Shown: positions 14,849-24,008, numbered from the stretch's first letter. The stretch is 24,629 bases of DNA from Poteriospumella lacustris (GCA_008000375.1 SMOI01000043.1:72130-96758); one strand, 5' to 3'. Translations and numbers: made by a program. The notes: generated from the letters alone by a model not told the origin.

Positions 14849-15802
14849 CTGTGGCGACTTGGCCTCTGTTTGATCGGAACACGACCTTGCTCACTCTATT
14901 GAACACGTAACGCTTCAAATTATGTCGACAGGGAGAATTGTACTGTGTGCTACCTGTGGGCTACCGGTTCTTGAGTGGAGATGGTTTCTCGGTGTCCCGC
15001 AGGTAGCCACAGGGAACGGAGCGTTGCTGGTTCCCATTCCGTAGCAGGGGCGATGTTGGTTGGAAAGGGAGCGACATAGTCTGAAGTTGATGACGGCGAT
15101 GCTGGAGGAGCGCATCTTTAAGTGGTGTTTGGATGCCGTTTGGATTCACGAAACACCCGGACAGGCGAATAACTCACTTCAGTCGTCTGCAGACTTCGAG
15201 GGCAAATCGTAAATATTGGGTATGGTACATATTTGACGGTACTACCACCCCACACTGTTTTTCACTCCCCTTCGGTGTCTTGTAACGCACTCACTTCTAT
15301 CGATTTGATTTGTTGTTGTGATGCTCGCTCTGTGTGCCCCTGCCAGGCTGAATCCTTAGCTGATGCAATTTGCTGATCGCGTTTGAACCACAGCTCGCTC
15401 AGATGGACAACTCCCTTATCCAACCCATAGCTATACCATACATATATACATCAAAGGAGATTGATGCGGAGAGTGATGTCAAGGAGTGATGACGCCCGAG
15501 GTTACCCAGTCTAATAACCTCTACTAACACGCGCTGTCTGTGGCCTGCTGTGCTGTAAGAACCGACCATACTCAGGTAGACAGAGAACAACAACGATGTC
15601 CAACAGACGGCTACAATGCACATAGTCCTCTTCTACTGTTGTACCCCTGTGTTGTTGCGTGGGGATGTGACGTGATGACGATGACCGTCACTGCTGTCGA
15701 CGACCGGTGACTCTTTCTCGACAGGGGATCGCTCAGAAGCCAATACATATCATAGGAACAGCGACAGCTGCAAAGACGCGCAGAATACACACCGATGAGA
15801 AG
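14849..15802 (+). other. Type B downstream block and leader of the next copy; left end of the segmental duplication
   Basis: Bases 14850-14930 are the type B 3' flank. From about 14960 (GGTTCTTGAGTGGAGATGG, TCTCGGTGTCCCGCAGGTAGCCACAGGG, GGGGCGATGTTGGTTGGAAA) the sequence is nearly identical to 21,267 onward, marking the left end of the large duplication. Bases 15180-15400 contain nothing recognisable. The leader continues to 15802 with TCTTTCTCGACAGGGGATCGCTCAGAAGCC at 15711-15740. Confidence 0.55.
15420..15500 (+). promoter_or_regulatory. Conserved upstream block of the copy at 15803
   Basis: AACCCATAGCTATACCATACATATATACATC, then AAAGGAGATTGATGCGGAGAGTGATGTCAAGGAGTGATGAC and CGAGGTTACCCAG. 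A TATA-like ATATATA directly precedes the conserved part. AG/GTTACC pairs in theory with TTTCTCGACAG/GGG at 15724 as a 5' untranslated intron of about 230 bp. Confidence 0.6.
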
Positions 15803-16976
15803 ATGGAAGAGCTCCTGTCTTCACAGGAGTTGATTCCCAAACAACACCATTCGCATGACGCCTGTCTTCCCCACCGTCCGATCGCCATCGAGTTGGATTT
15901 GTGTCTCTACCGCGCAGTGACCGAAGGTTGTGGTGTCCGTGTGGTGTTGCCGTTCGGTGTGCGACAACTGATCAAAGACTACGCCTTCGTGTCGTTTGAT
16001 AACCAAACGTTGCGTAAGGCTGTCCAACTGTGGTGCAGCGACCGCGCACAGGCCCTACAGCTCTACGGGGATATCAACGACTGGGATGTCCGTAAGGTGA
16101 CCAGTATGACCTCGCTCTTTTACGAGAAGACGTCCTTCAACGATCGCATCGATCGTTGGGACGTGCGCCGCGTCACATCGATGGACCACATGTTTCACCG
16201 AGCGATCGACTTCAACCAACCGCTCAACATTTGGAATGTCCATCGCCTGACGACAATAAAGAGCATGTTTTGTGGCGCTGTCTCGTTCAACCAACCGTTG
16301 GACACGTGGGATGTCCGTCACGTCACCTCTCTGCAATATTTGTTCTCTTTCGCGACAGCATTTAATCAACCACTGGCCTCGTGGAATGTTCATCAGGTCA
16401 CGGACATCAGTTATCTCTTCTGGCTAGCCAGTTCGTTCAACCAGCCGTTGGCAACATGGCAGGTGGGTCAGGTCACTAATATGTGTTGGCTGTTCAATAA
16501 CGCCGCCACATTTAACCAGCCACTCGACACGTGGGACGTGTCGCAGGTGACCGATATGAGACTCTTGTTCAGTGGTGCCGTGTCGTTCAACCAGCCACTG
16601 GCGACCTGGGATGTAAGGCAGGTTCGGACCATGCGTGGTATGTTCTTTCGAGCACGGTCGTTCAATGGCTCGTTGGACACGTGGGAAGTACAACAAGTGA
16701 TCGATGACACGGGAATGTTTCAAGGTGCCGTGGCGTTTAACCAACCCCTCGCCCACTGAGACATCCGCCGTGTCGCGTCAGTGTCAGGGAGTGACGTCGT
16801 TTAGAGTTCCGTTGGGCTCCGGGGAGATGAGTCCGGAGGCTGCGGTTGAGGGTATGTTTCGCCGAAGCGACAGCGTTGTATCAGTCGATGAGCTCCCCCC
16901 GCGGGGTCGCACGTCGCCTCCCTGGACTGGATACGACCTTGCTCTATCCATTGCACATGTAACGTATTACGTTTGA
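15803..16976 (+). pseudogene. DUF285 repeat gene with nonsense codon and decayed type B end
   Basis: From ATG 15803 the frame encodes 318 aa: short leader (MEELLSSQELIPKQH), complete N-terminal domain (ELDLCLYRAVTEGCGVRVV, LPFGVRQLIKDYAF, DNQTLRKAVQLW) and about ten repeats. It ends at CACTGA (16754-16759), where paralogs have CACTGG, so Trp is TGA. Beyond it a short deletion, and then a still recognisable but decayed type B end (PLGSGEMSPEAAVEGMF), run to about 16930 with a further frameshift. The duplicate at 22074 carries the same decayed end, so that decay predates the duplication. A C-terminally shortened protein could still be made and might even be functional. Confidence 0.65.
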
Positions 16977-17690
16977 TGTTGACAAGTCCATGTATATGTA
17001 GTGGCTGGGCATGATCCTTCCTAGGCATGTTCTCTGTAAACGTATTCCTGAGAGGAGATGGTTTCTGTGTAGTCCCACAGGTGGGCCCATGGGTGTGAAG
17101 CTTGGCTGGTAGCCATTCGGTGGGCAGAACGCCCTGCGAGTTGAGAAGAGATCACCATTGGACGTTGATACCGTTTGGAGTGAAGCACGGACACGGACAG
17201 GCGAATGAGTCGGATCGAAGTGAGCGAGCACTTCGGACATTCGCCTTCAGAGTTCGAGAGAGACCGGTACATCGGTGACGTCATTACTTCCACAAACAGG
17301 TTTACTTTCCGTCTTTGGCTATAGTAACATACTCACTTAATTCGCGGTGACTTGAGTTGAAGTGAGGTGAGATGAGTTGATTGTGGCGGTTTCGTTGCTG
17401 CGCTCTGCGCGCCCGTGCCATGCTGGATCCTTGACGGAAGCTGCCGACTCATATAGCCTTTGAACCAACGTTCACTGCGATTGACACCTCCCATATCTAA
17501 CCCCAATCTAACCCATATCAACACCATACATATACTACTATACATCAATGAGTACGATTCGGAGAGTGATGTCGAGGAGTGATGATGTCCTAGGTTACCC
17601 ATGTTATTACACGCCCTATCGGTGGTGCACTGTGCTGTGGACAAAGCGCAACAAGGATGTTTCACGTGATGATGAATATGTGATGGGTAT
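16977..17690 (+). other. Downstream flank and second upstream block inside the duplication
   Basis: Bases 16985-17290 are almost identical to 23,165-23,460 (CAAGTCCATGTATATGTAGTGG, AGGAGATGGTTTCTGTGTAG, CCATTCGGTGGGCAGAACG). Bases 17330-17385 are rich in GTTGAG/GATGAG units. Bases 17505-17610 are another upstream block (ATGAGTACGATTCGGAGAGTGATGTCGAGGAGTGATGATG, CTAGGTTACCCATG), intact although almost no gene follows. No gene is seen here. Confidence 0.5.
17505..17610 (+). promoter_or_regulatory. Orphan copy of the conserved upstream block
   Basis: AACCCATATCAACACCATACATATACTACTATACATC and the GATTCGGAGAGTGATGTCGAGG core are well kept, ending in AGGTTACCC. The expected repeat gene has been reduced to one relic repeat at 17700, so a transcript from here would be noncoding or tiny. 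Confidence 0.5.
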
Positions 17691-17691
17691 G

Positions 17692-17760
17692 ATTTCAGGT
17701 GCCTGCACTGGGACGTCAGTCGCGCCCGCCGCAGAAAGGATATGTTTGGAGTAAATGACA
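17692..17760 (+). pseudogene. Solo relic of a type B DUF285 repeat
   Basis: CACTGGGACGTCAGTCGCGCCCGCCGCAGAAAGGATATG encodes HWDVSRA plus a degenerate end of one repeat, matching the HWDVSRVQYM segment of type B genes. It follows the orphan upstream block directly. Its twin is at 23,810 (HWDVSRARRMKDL). Everything between leader and last repeats has been deleted. Confidence 0.65.
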
Positions 17761-18090
17761 GGCAAGGTCCTCCGCTAGGCGGTACAGGAAGGGGTCCGGA
17801 GCGAGGGCAAACGCTGTGGAGGTGAGTGCAGGTGTCGGTTACCCGAAGCGTCTATAGCGTTAAAGCGACATGGTCATATTCGCTCTTTAGCTGTTCTCTC
17901 ATGAACATGAACTTAATTACATGACGGGTGCAAACATAGGCACTGTAGATGTGACATACCCATAGCTCCTCCCCATACGCAAACGAGACCCACCACGGGG
18001 CCATCGGCAACAGACTCAGTACGTGCCCTCATGCTCAGTAACGTAACAAGGAAGGGGGGCTTTCTTTCTTCTTCTTACAGAGGTGCAGCG
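17761..18090. other. Duplicated intergenic stretch between repeat relic and DUSP 3' module
   Basis: It matches 23,895-24,240 (GGGGTCCGGAGCGAGGG, AAACGCTGT, CACTGTAGATGT, CCCATAGC.CC, CATCGGCAACAGAC, TTCTTCTTACAGAG). The last segment on the plus strand is the 3' flank of the minus-strand SAM-like module. No gene is supported. Confidence 0.5.
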
Positions 18091-18385
18091 GCCCCATGAA
18101 TTAACCGCATGGCGGTAGGCAGCCCAACCGGAAACGTCTCTTGATGTGCCGCCACTCAATTCGCTGGGCACCAGTGCCTGCCAACGTTGACACTGCTTCC
18201 TCTCTTAGCATCTGCAGCACTTCGTCCACAAGGCGGGTGGTGATGCTGTGGGCTGGTAGGGCACGTCGTAGATGCGAATTCAACAAGACGTGGGCAGCTT
18301 CCGTTGGTACATTAGCATCGTTTGCCGGGATTTGCGGTCTTTTCCGTTGGCGGCTCGACTGTTTCGTACGGTGCGTTACGGACAA
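18088..18385 (-). pseudogene. SAM-like C-terminal module of the DUSP family, frameshifted
   Basis: On the minus strand it starts IPANDANVPTEAAHVLLNSHLRRALPAHSITTRLVDEVLQMLREEAVSTLA, matching the C-terminal module of the gene at 18800. At TTGGCAGGCACTGG about 7 bp (CCGTGTG of the paralog) are missing, so the expected AVWQAL is lost and the frame ends in a stop at 18101. The residual sequence still aligns out of frame to CGCCATGCGGTT.ATTCATGGGG near 18095. No upstream DUSP or UBL part is present, so it is a 3' fragment. Confidence 0.7.
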
Positions 18386-18395
18386 TAATTCAATG

Positions 18396-18799
18396 TAATA
18401 TACGTCCTCTTCAACTACCTGTACGTCCCATTGTTTGACCCAGCATGTACTGTGGACCTATTTTATATGACGAATCAATGCTGATACCGTCTATCGGCCA
18501 CCGATATATCCTTCTCTACGCTCAACGAAAGAGCAGTCCTCTGCACAGTACACGAGCGGCACACAGCACAATGCAACAGTGGGTATGCAGTACGTTTACT
18601 TGAATGAGTACTGTGTTCGGGCGTCATGTACTTACTACATTGGACGACTCGCACTCCAAGTAGTATTGGAACACTTACTTAAGCAACTACATATACTAAC
18701 ATGCCAACAGAACGAGATTGGTTTTCTGCCAGGATTCTGAGTAAGGTAACGAGGGTGCGGCGGCCGCACGGGAGTACAGTAAGATCCCCGCCGATCTTC
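18396..18799. other. Intergenic, with fragments shared with 20,600-20,960
   Basis: CGAAAGAGCAGTCCTCTG (18528 and 20741), GTTCGGGCGTCATG (18622 and 20831) and TAAGGTAACG/GGTAACGTGGGTGC-type strings show that this is a diverged duplicate of the 3' flank of the 20982 module. No gene is seen. Confidence 0.45.
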
Positions 18800-20321
18800 T
18801 TACGGGGATGCGGCGGCCCCATGAATCAACCGCATGGCGGTACGCAGACCCAACGGTAACGTCGCGCGATGCGTCTCCAACAGGCACTGCAGCTCACTGG
18901 GAGTCAGTGCCTGCCACACGGCCCACGACGTTATCTCTTCGTTTCGAAGCACCCGTAGCAAAGCGTTCACACGGGGAGTGGTGATACCGTGGGCTTGTAG
19001 GGCACGTTGCAAATGGGTACCCAACACGAAGTGGGCAGCGTCCGTTAGAGGCGCTGCTACAGGCGGAGTCTTAACACCGATGTTACTGCCACTGCAAACG
19101 ACAATGTCGCAACCACAACGCTGTGGCTCTACGCGGCAGCGATGACCTTGCGAACATTGCATCTTCGCTACCTGCTCCGCGCCGTGGTCTTCCTCAGTGC
19201 CAACTGTGTCGTCTAAGCCCTTTACAGATGGCATTTCGCACGACCGTTTATGCGTCACCAGCGTACTAACAGCCGTCATATCAACCTTTGGCACCGACGT
19301 ATCGCTGCTGTGGCTGTGCAGCGGTGCGATGCGACGATCGAAATCGCTCGCGAGAATCCACTCGTCGTCGCCGCCGGTCCAATAGCGCACCACCAGGTCC
19401 CCTTTCGCAGTCACGTGTAGCACTGCGGCGGCACCAAAATGGCCGTGTGCATCACGTGCATCGATCATGTCCCCGATACGAAGCCCCTCTTTCCAAGCTT
19501 CCAATAGATAGAATCGTGGCCAATCGGAGGGTTTGGGGTCACGCCATGGCGCCGCTTCGACAATCATCTCGACACAGTCACCATCACCTCTAATATCTTT
19601 CATCTGGCGACTTTTTGAAGCAGTTCGGATCACGTGCCAGGCACCGTCCCATTCCACCATATCGCGGGTCAGACGACGTCCGATACCGGAAACAGTTTCT
19701 TCTGGTTGAGGAGGCGTTTCTCGGAGCCAACATCTGATGGGTGTACTGGTAACATCAACGTCAAACAAACTTCTCTCCACCACGGTAACAGCCTCCTGCA
19801 GCGTCATACCGCGCGCAATGAAGCGTCGTTGTGATGCGGGTCCTTGAGGGTCTGGCTTTGGATGGAAGCGGTCGCATAAATACAGTTTCACGCGTACAGG
19901 CCATAGATCCACCTCCATCGATCGATCATCCGAATCGTCAGCGAGGTTGACTCGACGAGGGAACGCTGGTCCGCCGCCGTATTCGCTAAGCAGGCTCTCA
20001 GCGAGTTCGTGAGGCAATAAAACATAGTCCCGTCCTGCCACCAAATCGCGGCGCAATTCATCGCCGAAAGAACCCCCAAAAAGGCCGTTGTCAACTGGTC
20101 CCGGATGACGCCCTTCCGCACTCTGTACATTATGGAATTAGTGCATCATCGTCGGGTTTGGATGACCACAAGGGGAACCGACTAACCTGGACGTCCCCAA
20201 CAGCATCGTAGTTGACGTACGCCTTCCACTTGTCAAACCAGGCCGTGGCTATAGGCTGCCACACCTGGTCAAGGACCAAGGGAGTTTGTAGTGCTTGCTT
20301 CACTCTGGTCTTCTCTTTCAT
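18800..20321 (-). CDS. DUSP-UBL protein with Tudor-like and SAM-like modules, no peptidase domain; two exons
   Basis: Join, minus strand: exon 1 20321-20187, exon 2 20122-18800; 485 aa. The 64-bp phase 0 intron joins VGDVQ to SAEGRHPGPVDN. Residues about 20-105 form a DUSP domain of ubiquitin-specific proteases (WFDKWKAYV, HPGPVDN, DYVLLPHEL, YGGGPAFPRRV). Residues about 118-178 look like the adjoining ubiquitin-like domain (VRVKLYLCDRF, RRFIARGMTLQEAV, IRCWL). Residues about 225-312 resemble the Tudor/chromo-barrel part of some protist USPs (GDMIDARDAHG, DEWILASDFDRRIAP). A Cys-rich linker (C368, C374, C381, C383, C388) leads to a helical, SAM-like end at 407-480 (HLQRALQAHGITTPRV, LTPSELQCLLETH). 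The Cys and His boxes of the USP catalytic domain are absent. It may be a ubiquitin-system adaptor or competitor. Function is inferred. Confidence 0.8.
20123..20186 (-). other. Intron of the DUSP-UBL gene (64 bp)
   Basis: On the minus strand it starts GTTAGTCGG and ends ATAATGTACAG, with CTAATTC as a possible branch site. It is phase 0. Without splicing the DUSP domain is interrupted by a stop; splicing reconstitutes KWKAYV...HPGPVDN. Confidence 0.85.
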
Positions 20322-20981
20322 GTTTCTCTCTCACGCGTGTTTGTAATCTGGTTGAGCAGAGGAATGCGTCCCGTCGTTAGGCCACTGTGCTGGACGCGCT
20401 GACGCGCTGGACGCGGACAGAAAGTCGGGTTTCCATATACCCACAGGAATATATCGGGATCCCCAGACGTTTCCGTCGCCGTTTACTGCATACGGTACCT
20501 CCGAAAGGCAGTCGCCACAGGTGCCTACATAACATACAACCGCTTCAACTACGTGTCGTTCTGCTTGTCTGTTCTGCTATGTTCTGTTGACGCATCTTTA
20601 TGGTGAAGCAATGCTTGCGTCTAGGAAAATGGTGGTTGATATGCAAACGAGATCCACCACCATTCATCGGCAATAGAAGTCGTTTTACAGCCGATGTTAA
20701 AACCAAACAAGCTGCGGTACAACGCTTACCGAAAGAGCAGTCCTCTGTGCGCGATGGCGCAGTACAGAAGAGGCACACGACACAGTCACAGGACCAACTG
20801 TGGTATTCCGTTCTTCTTCTGAGATGGGTACTGTTCGGGCGTCATGGAGAGACTCGCCCATTAATATCCGAACAACGTCCTATTTAATTACAAACTCTAA
20901 ACGATAGCACAACCCCAGCACTTGCCGACAACATAAGGTACTTCTATTTCGGTAACGTGGGTGCTTCCCTGCTGCATCTTC
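20322..20981. other. Upstream flank of the DUSP gene and 3' flank of the next module
   Basis: Bases 20322-20580 are the probable promoter region of the minus-strand DUSP gene. Bases 20640-20980 contain CAAACGAGATCCACCACC, CGAAAGAGCAGTCCTCTG and GTTCGGGCGTCATG, shared with 17,980-18,000 and 18,420-18,650. Plus-strand open frames here (20600-20887, for example) show no family features. Confidence 0.45.
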
Positions 20982-21239
20982 TCACGGGAGTGCGACGGCC
21001 CCATGCACTAACCGCATGGCGGTACGCAGACTCACCGGCACCGTCTCGCGATGTGTCTCCAACAGGCTCCTCAACTCACTGGGCATCAGTGCCTGCCACA
21101 CGGCCAATGACGACACTGCTTCCTCGCGTAGCACCTGCAGCACTGCCTCCACAAGGGGAGTGGGGATACGGTGAGCGTGCAGGGCACGTCGAAGATGGGC
21201 ACCCAACACGACGCGGGCAGCTTCCGCTGGCACTCTAAC
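20982..21239 (-). pseudogene. Orphan SAM-like C-terminal module of the DUSP family
   Basis: It encodes RVPAEAARVVLGAHLRRALHAHRIPTPLVEAVLQVLREEAVSSLAVWQALMPSELRSLLETHRETVPVSLRTAMRLVHG in the minus frame, uninterrupted and alignable along its full length to residues 405-480 of the gene at 18800. Just upstream (about 21,245) the frame hits a stop. The sequence then switches abruptly to the repeat-gene flank of the segmental duplication, so the 5' part was cut off at the duplication junction. There is no ATG. Confidence 0.7.
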
Positions 21240-21583
21240 ATCTTTCTACCTAACTCTAACATATGCTACCTGTTCTTGAGTGGATATGGTTTCTCGGTGT
21301 CCCGCAGGTAGCCACAGGGAACGGAGCCTTGCTGGTACCCATTCCGTAGCAGGGGCGATGTTGGTTGGAAAAGGAGCGACATAGTCTGAAGTTGATGGCT
21401 ACGATGCTGGAGGAGTGCATCATTTAAGTGGTGTTTGGATACCGTTTGAAATCACGAAACACCCGGACAGGCGAATAACTCACTTCAGTCGTCTTCGGAT
21501 TTTACATATGGTAAATATGTGACGTTACTACCATCCTACACTGTCTCACTTTCCTTCGTTGTCTGCTAACGCACTCACTTCTT

Positions 21584-21640
21584 TCGATTCGATTGGATTC
21601 GATTCGATTCGATTCGATTTGAGTTGAGTTGATTTGATTT
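21584..21640 (+). repeat. GATTC pentanucleotide run
   Basis: Seven or so GATTC units, interrupted once by GATTG, then pass into GAGTT/GATTT variants. Copy A has related but shorter GTTGAG/GATTTG sequence near 15,305 and 17,355, so the array expanded after duplication. Confidence 0.85.
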
Positions 21641-21679
21641 GCCACGTTGAACTACATCTCACTCAGATTGACAACTCAC

Positions 21680-21775
21680 TTATCCAACCCATAGCTATAC
21701 CATACGTATATACATCAAGGGAGATTGATTAAGAGAGTGATATCGAGGAGTGATGACTTCCGAGGCTCCCAGTCT
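21680..21775 (+). promoter_or_regulatory. Conserved upstream block of the copy at 22074
   Basis: ATCCAACCCATAGCTATACCATACG, TATATACATC, AAGGGAGATTGATTAAGAGAGTGATATCGAGGAGTGATGAC. The terminal donor-like motif is degraded here (CGAGGCTCCC, where others have AGGTTACCC), while the CTCTCGTCAG/GGGATCGCT acceptor-like motif at 21,982 remains. Confidence 0.55.
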
Positions 21776-22073
21776 ACTACCCTCTACCATACCGCGCTCT
21801 GTCGGTGGCGCACTGTGTGCTGTAAACCGCCCAGTGGACAGAGAACAACAAGGATGTCCGACAGGCCACTAGAAAGCCCACAGTCCACTTATACTATTGT
21901 ACACAACTACCGGTGTGGTTGCTGTGTTGGGACGTGACGTGATGACGATGACCGTCACTGCTGTCGATGACCGGTGACTCTCTCTCGTCAGGGGATCGCT
22001 CAGAAGCCAATACATAAAAAAGGAACAGCAGAAGCTGTAAACGACTCGTGAAGTACACACGGAAGTAGAGAAG

Positions 22074-23145
22074 ATGAATGTCAATTACGTCAACCTCTCT
22101 GACGAGGTTCTGTCTACTCAGGAGTTGATGGCCGAACATCACCGCGCACATGGCGTCTCTCACCACCGTCCGATCGCCGTCGAGTTGGAATTGTGCCTCT
22201 ACCACGCAGTGACGGAATGCTGTGGTAGTCGTGTGGTATTGCCGTTCGGCGTGCGACAACTGATCAAAGACTACGCCTTCATTTCGTTCGATAACCAAAC
22301 ATTGCGGCAGGGTATCCTACTGTGGTGCAGTTGCCGAGCCAAAGCCCTACAGCTCTTCGGGGATATCAACGACTGGGATGTGAGTAGAGTGACCAGTATG
22401 GTCTTTCTCTTTTCCCAACAGACGTCCTTCAATGATCGCATCGATCGCTGGGACGTGCGCAACGCCACGTCTATGGACCACATGTTTTTCGGAGCGGCTG
22501 CCTTCAACCAACCGCTCAACACCTGGAATGTCCAACGCGTGATGACAATGAATGGTCTGTTTGAAGGCGCTTCATCGTTTAACCAGCCACTGGATAGTTG
22601 GGATGTTCGTCACGTCACCTCTATGAGTTCTTTGTTCTCCTACGCGGCAGCGTTTAATCAACCACTGGCGTCATGGGATGTCCACCAGGTCACGGACATG
22701 AGTTATCTCTTCCGGCGAGCCAGTGCCTTTAATCAGCCGTTGTCGACGTGGCAAGTGGGTCAGGTGACGACTATGCGTATGTTGTTCAATAGCGCTATCG
22801 CGTTCAATCAGCCGTTGGATATGTGGGACGTATCGCAGGTGAGCGATATGAGTTTCTTGTTCTGTGGCGCCTCGTCGTTCAACCGGCGTAAGGCAGGTGC
22901 GGAATGTGCGTGGGACATTCTTTGAAGCGACGTCGTTCACGGGGAAGTCCGTCGGGTCGCGTCAATGTCAGGGAGTGGCCTCGTTTAAATTGCGGTTGGG
23001 CTCCGGGGAGATAAGTCCGGAGGCTGCGGTAGAGGGTATGTTTCGACGAAGCGACGGCGTTGTATCAGTCGATGAGCTCCTCCGCGCGGTCGCACGTCGC
23101 GTCCCCGAATTAGATACGACCTTGCTCTATCCATTGCACATGTAA
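22074..23145 (+). pseudogene. DUF285 repeat gene broken by a short deletion, with decayed type B end
   Basis: From ATG 22074 the first 270 codons are sound: leader MNVNYVNLSDEVLSTQEL, N-terminal domain (ELELCLYHAVTECCGSRVV, LPFGVRQLIKDYAF, DNQTLRQGILLW), and about eight repeats to GASSFN. At 22,880 (CAACCGGCGTAAGGCAGG) about 20 bp of a repeat are missing relative to paralogs, shifting the frame to a TGA at 22,923-22,925. A 283-residue truncated product is possible. The former 3' end continues in another frame (QVRNVRGTFFEATSF, LGSGEISPEAAVEGMF) and resembles the decayed end in copy A. Confidence 0.7.
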
Positions 23146-23624
23146 CGTATTACGTTTGATGTTGACAAGTCCATGTATATGTAGTGGCTGGGCATGATCC
23201 TTCCTAGGCATGTTCTCTGTAAACGTGTTCCTGAGAGGAGATGGTTTCTGTGTAGTCCCACAGGTGGGCCCATGGGCGTGAAGCTTGGCTGGTAGCCATT
23301 CGGTGGGCAGAACGCCCTGCGAGTTGAGAAGAGAGCACCATTGGACGTTGCTTCTGCTTGGAGGGAAGCACGGACACGACAGGCGAATGAATAGTCGGAT
23401 CGAAGTGAGCGAGTACTTCAGACGTTCGCATTCGAGAGATAACAGTATATCGGCGACGTCATTACTTCCACAAACACGTTTACTTTCCTTCTTTGGCTAG
23501 TACCACACTCACTTAATTCGTTGCTGCTCTCTGCGTGCCCGTGCCATGCTGGATCCTAAACGGATTCTTTTTGCTCATATGGCTTTTGACCAAGAGTTCA
23601 CTGAAATTGACACCTCTCACATCT
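23146..23624 (+). other. Duplicated downstream flank
   Basis: Nearly identical to 16,965-17,300 for its first 200 bases, then more diverged up to the next upstream block. There is no gene and no simple repeat of note. Confidence 0.5.
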
Positions 23625-23715
23625 AACCCCTAGCGAACCCACATCTATACATCCAAACGAGTACGATTCGGAGAGTGATGTCGAAGAGTAATGACGTACC
23701 AGGTTACCCACGTTG
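23625..23715 (+). promoter_or_regulatory. Orphan copy of the conserved upstream block
   Basis: CGAACCCACATCTATACATCC, then GAGTACGATTCGGAGAGTGATGTCGAAGAGTAATGACGTACCAGGTTACCCACG. As in copy A, only a relic repeat follows. Confidence 0.5.
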
Positions 23716-23794
23716 TTACACGCTTTATCGGTGGTACACTGTGCGGTGGACAGAGAAAAGCAAGGCTGTGTCAAGTGGTCGATGTGACGGGTAT

Positions 23795-24008
23795 GATGTT
23801 AGGTGCCGGGGGTTTTCACCAGCACTGGGACGTCAGTCGCGCCCGGCGCATGAAGGATTTGATTAGCGTAGACGGTGGTGGCCTTTCAGCAGTCAAGGCC
23901 CTCCGTGAGGCGGTAATGGAGGGGTCCGGAGCGAGGGTAAACGCTGTTGAGGTGTGTGTTGGTGTCTTTAACGCGAAGCGTCGAGTCTTTAGCGTTGTAG
24001 CAACATGA
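23795..24008 (+). pseudogene. Solo relic of a type B DUF285 repeat with open tail
   Basis: GGTTTTCACCAGCACTGGGACGTCAGTCGCGCCCGGCGCATGAAGG encodes FHQHWDVSRARRMKDL, one degenerate repeat. The frame stays open to TGA at 24006-24008 through a non-repeat tail (VKALREAVMEGSGARVNAVEV). A frame from the ATG at 23694 covers both leader and relic, but the twin at 17,692 is closed by a stop at 17,752-17,754, so coding function is doubtful. Confidence 0.5.

Larger units (their letters stand above)
14956..18395. repeat. Segmental duplication, copy A (pairs with 21253-24520)
   Basis: The order of landmarks is the same as in copy B: the GGGGCGATGTTGG flank (15047 / 21352), upstream block (15420 / 21680), a damaged repeat gene (15803 / 22074), its decayed tail (16790 / 22970), the AGGAGATGGTTTCTGTG flank (17054 / 23236), a second upstream block (17505 / 23625), a solo repeat relic (17705 / 23825), a GGGGTCCGGAGCGAGGG stretch (17792 / 23922), and a minus-strand SAM-like module (18101 / 24245). 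End points are approximate. Confidence 0.8.
21240..22073 (+). other. Flank and leader of the copy at 22074
   Basis: Bases 21265-21440 are the duplicated downstream flank. A pentanucleotide run lies at 21584-21620. The upstream block is at 21680-21775. The rest of the leader follows (AACAACAAGGATGTCCGAC, TATTGTACACAAC, GTGACGTGATGACGATGACCGTCACTG, CTCTCTCTCGTCAGGGGATCGCTCAGAAGCC). An in-frame TAA lies 39 bp upstream of the ATG, which supports the family ATG as the start. No other gene is seen. Confidence 0.5.

Noticed and set aside
9323-16759. Reassigned stop codons (TAG/TGA read as amino acids)
   Set aside because: Intact family genes end at TGA with no homology beyond, and the Crinkler-type and DUSP genes end at TAG and TAA. 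The three in-frame stops differ from paralog codons by ordinary point changes.
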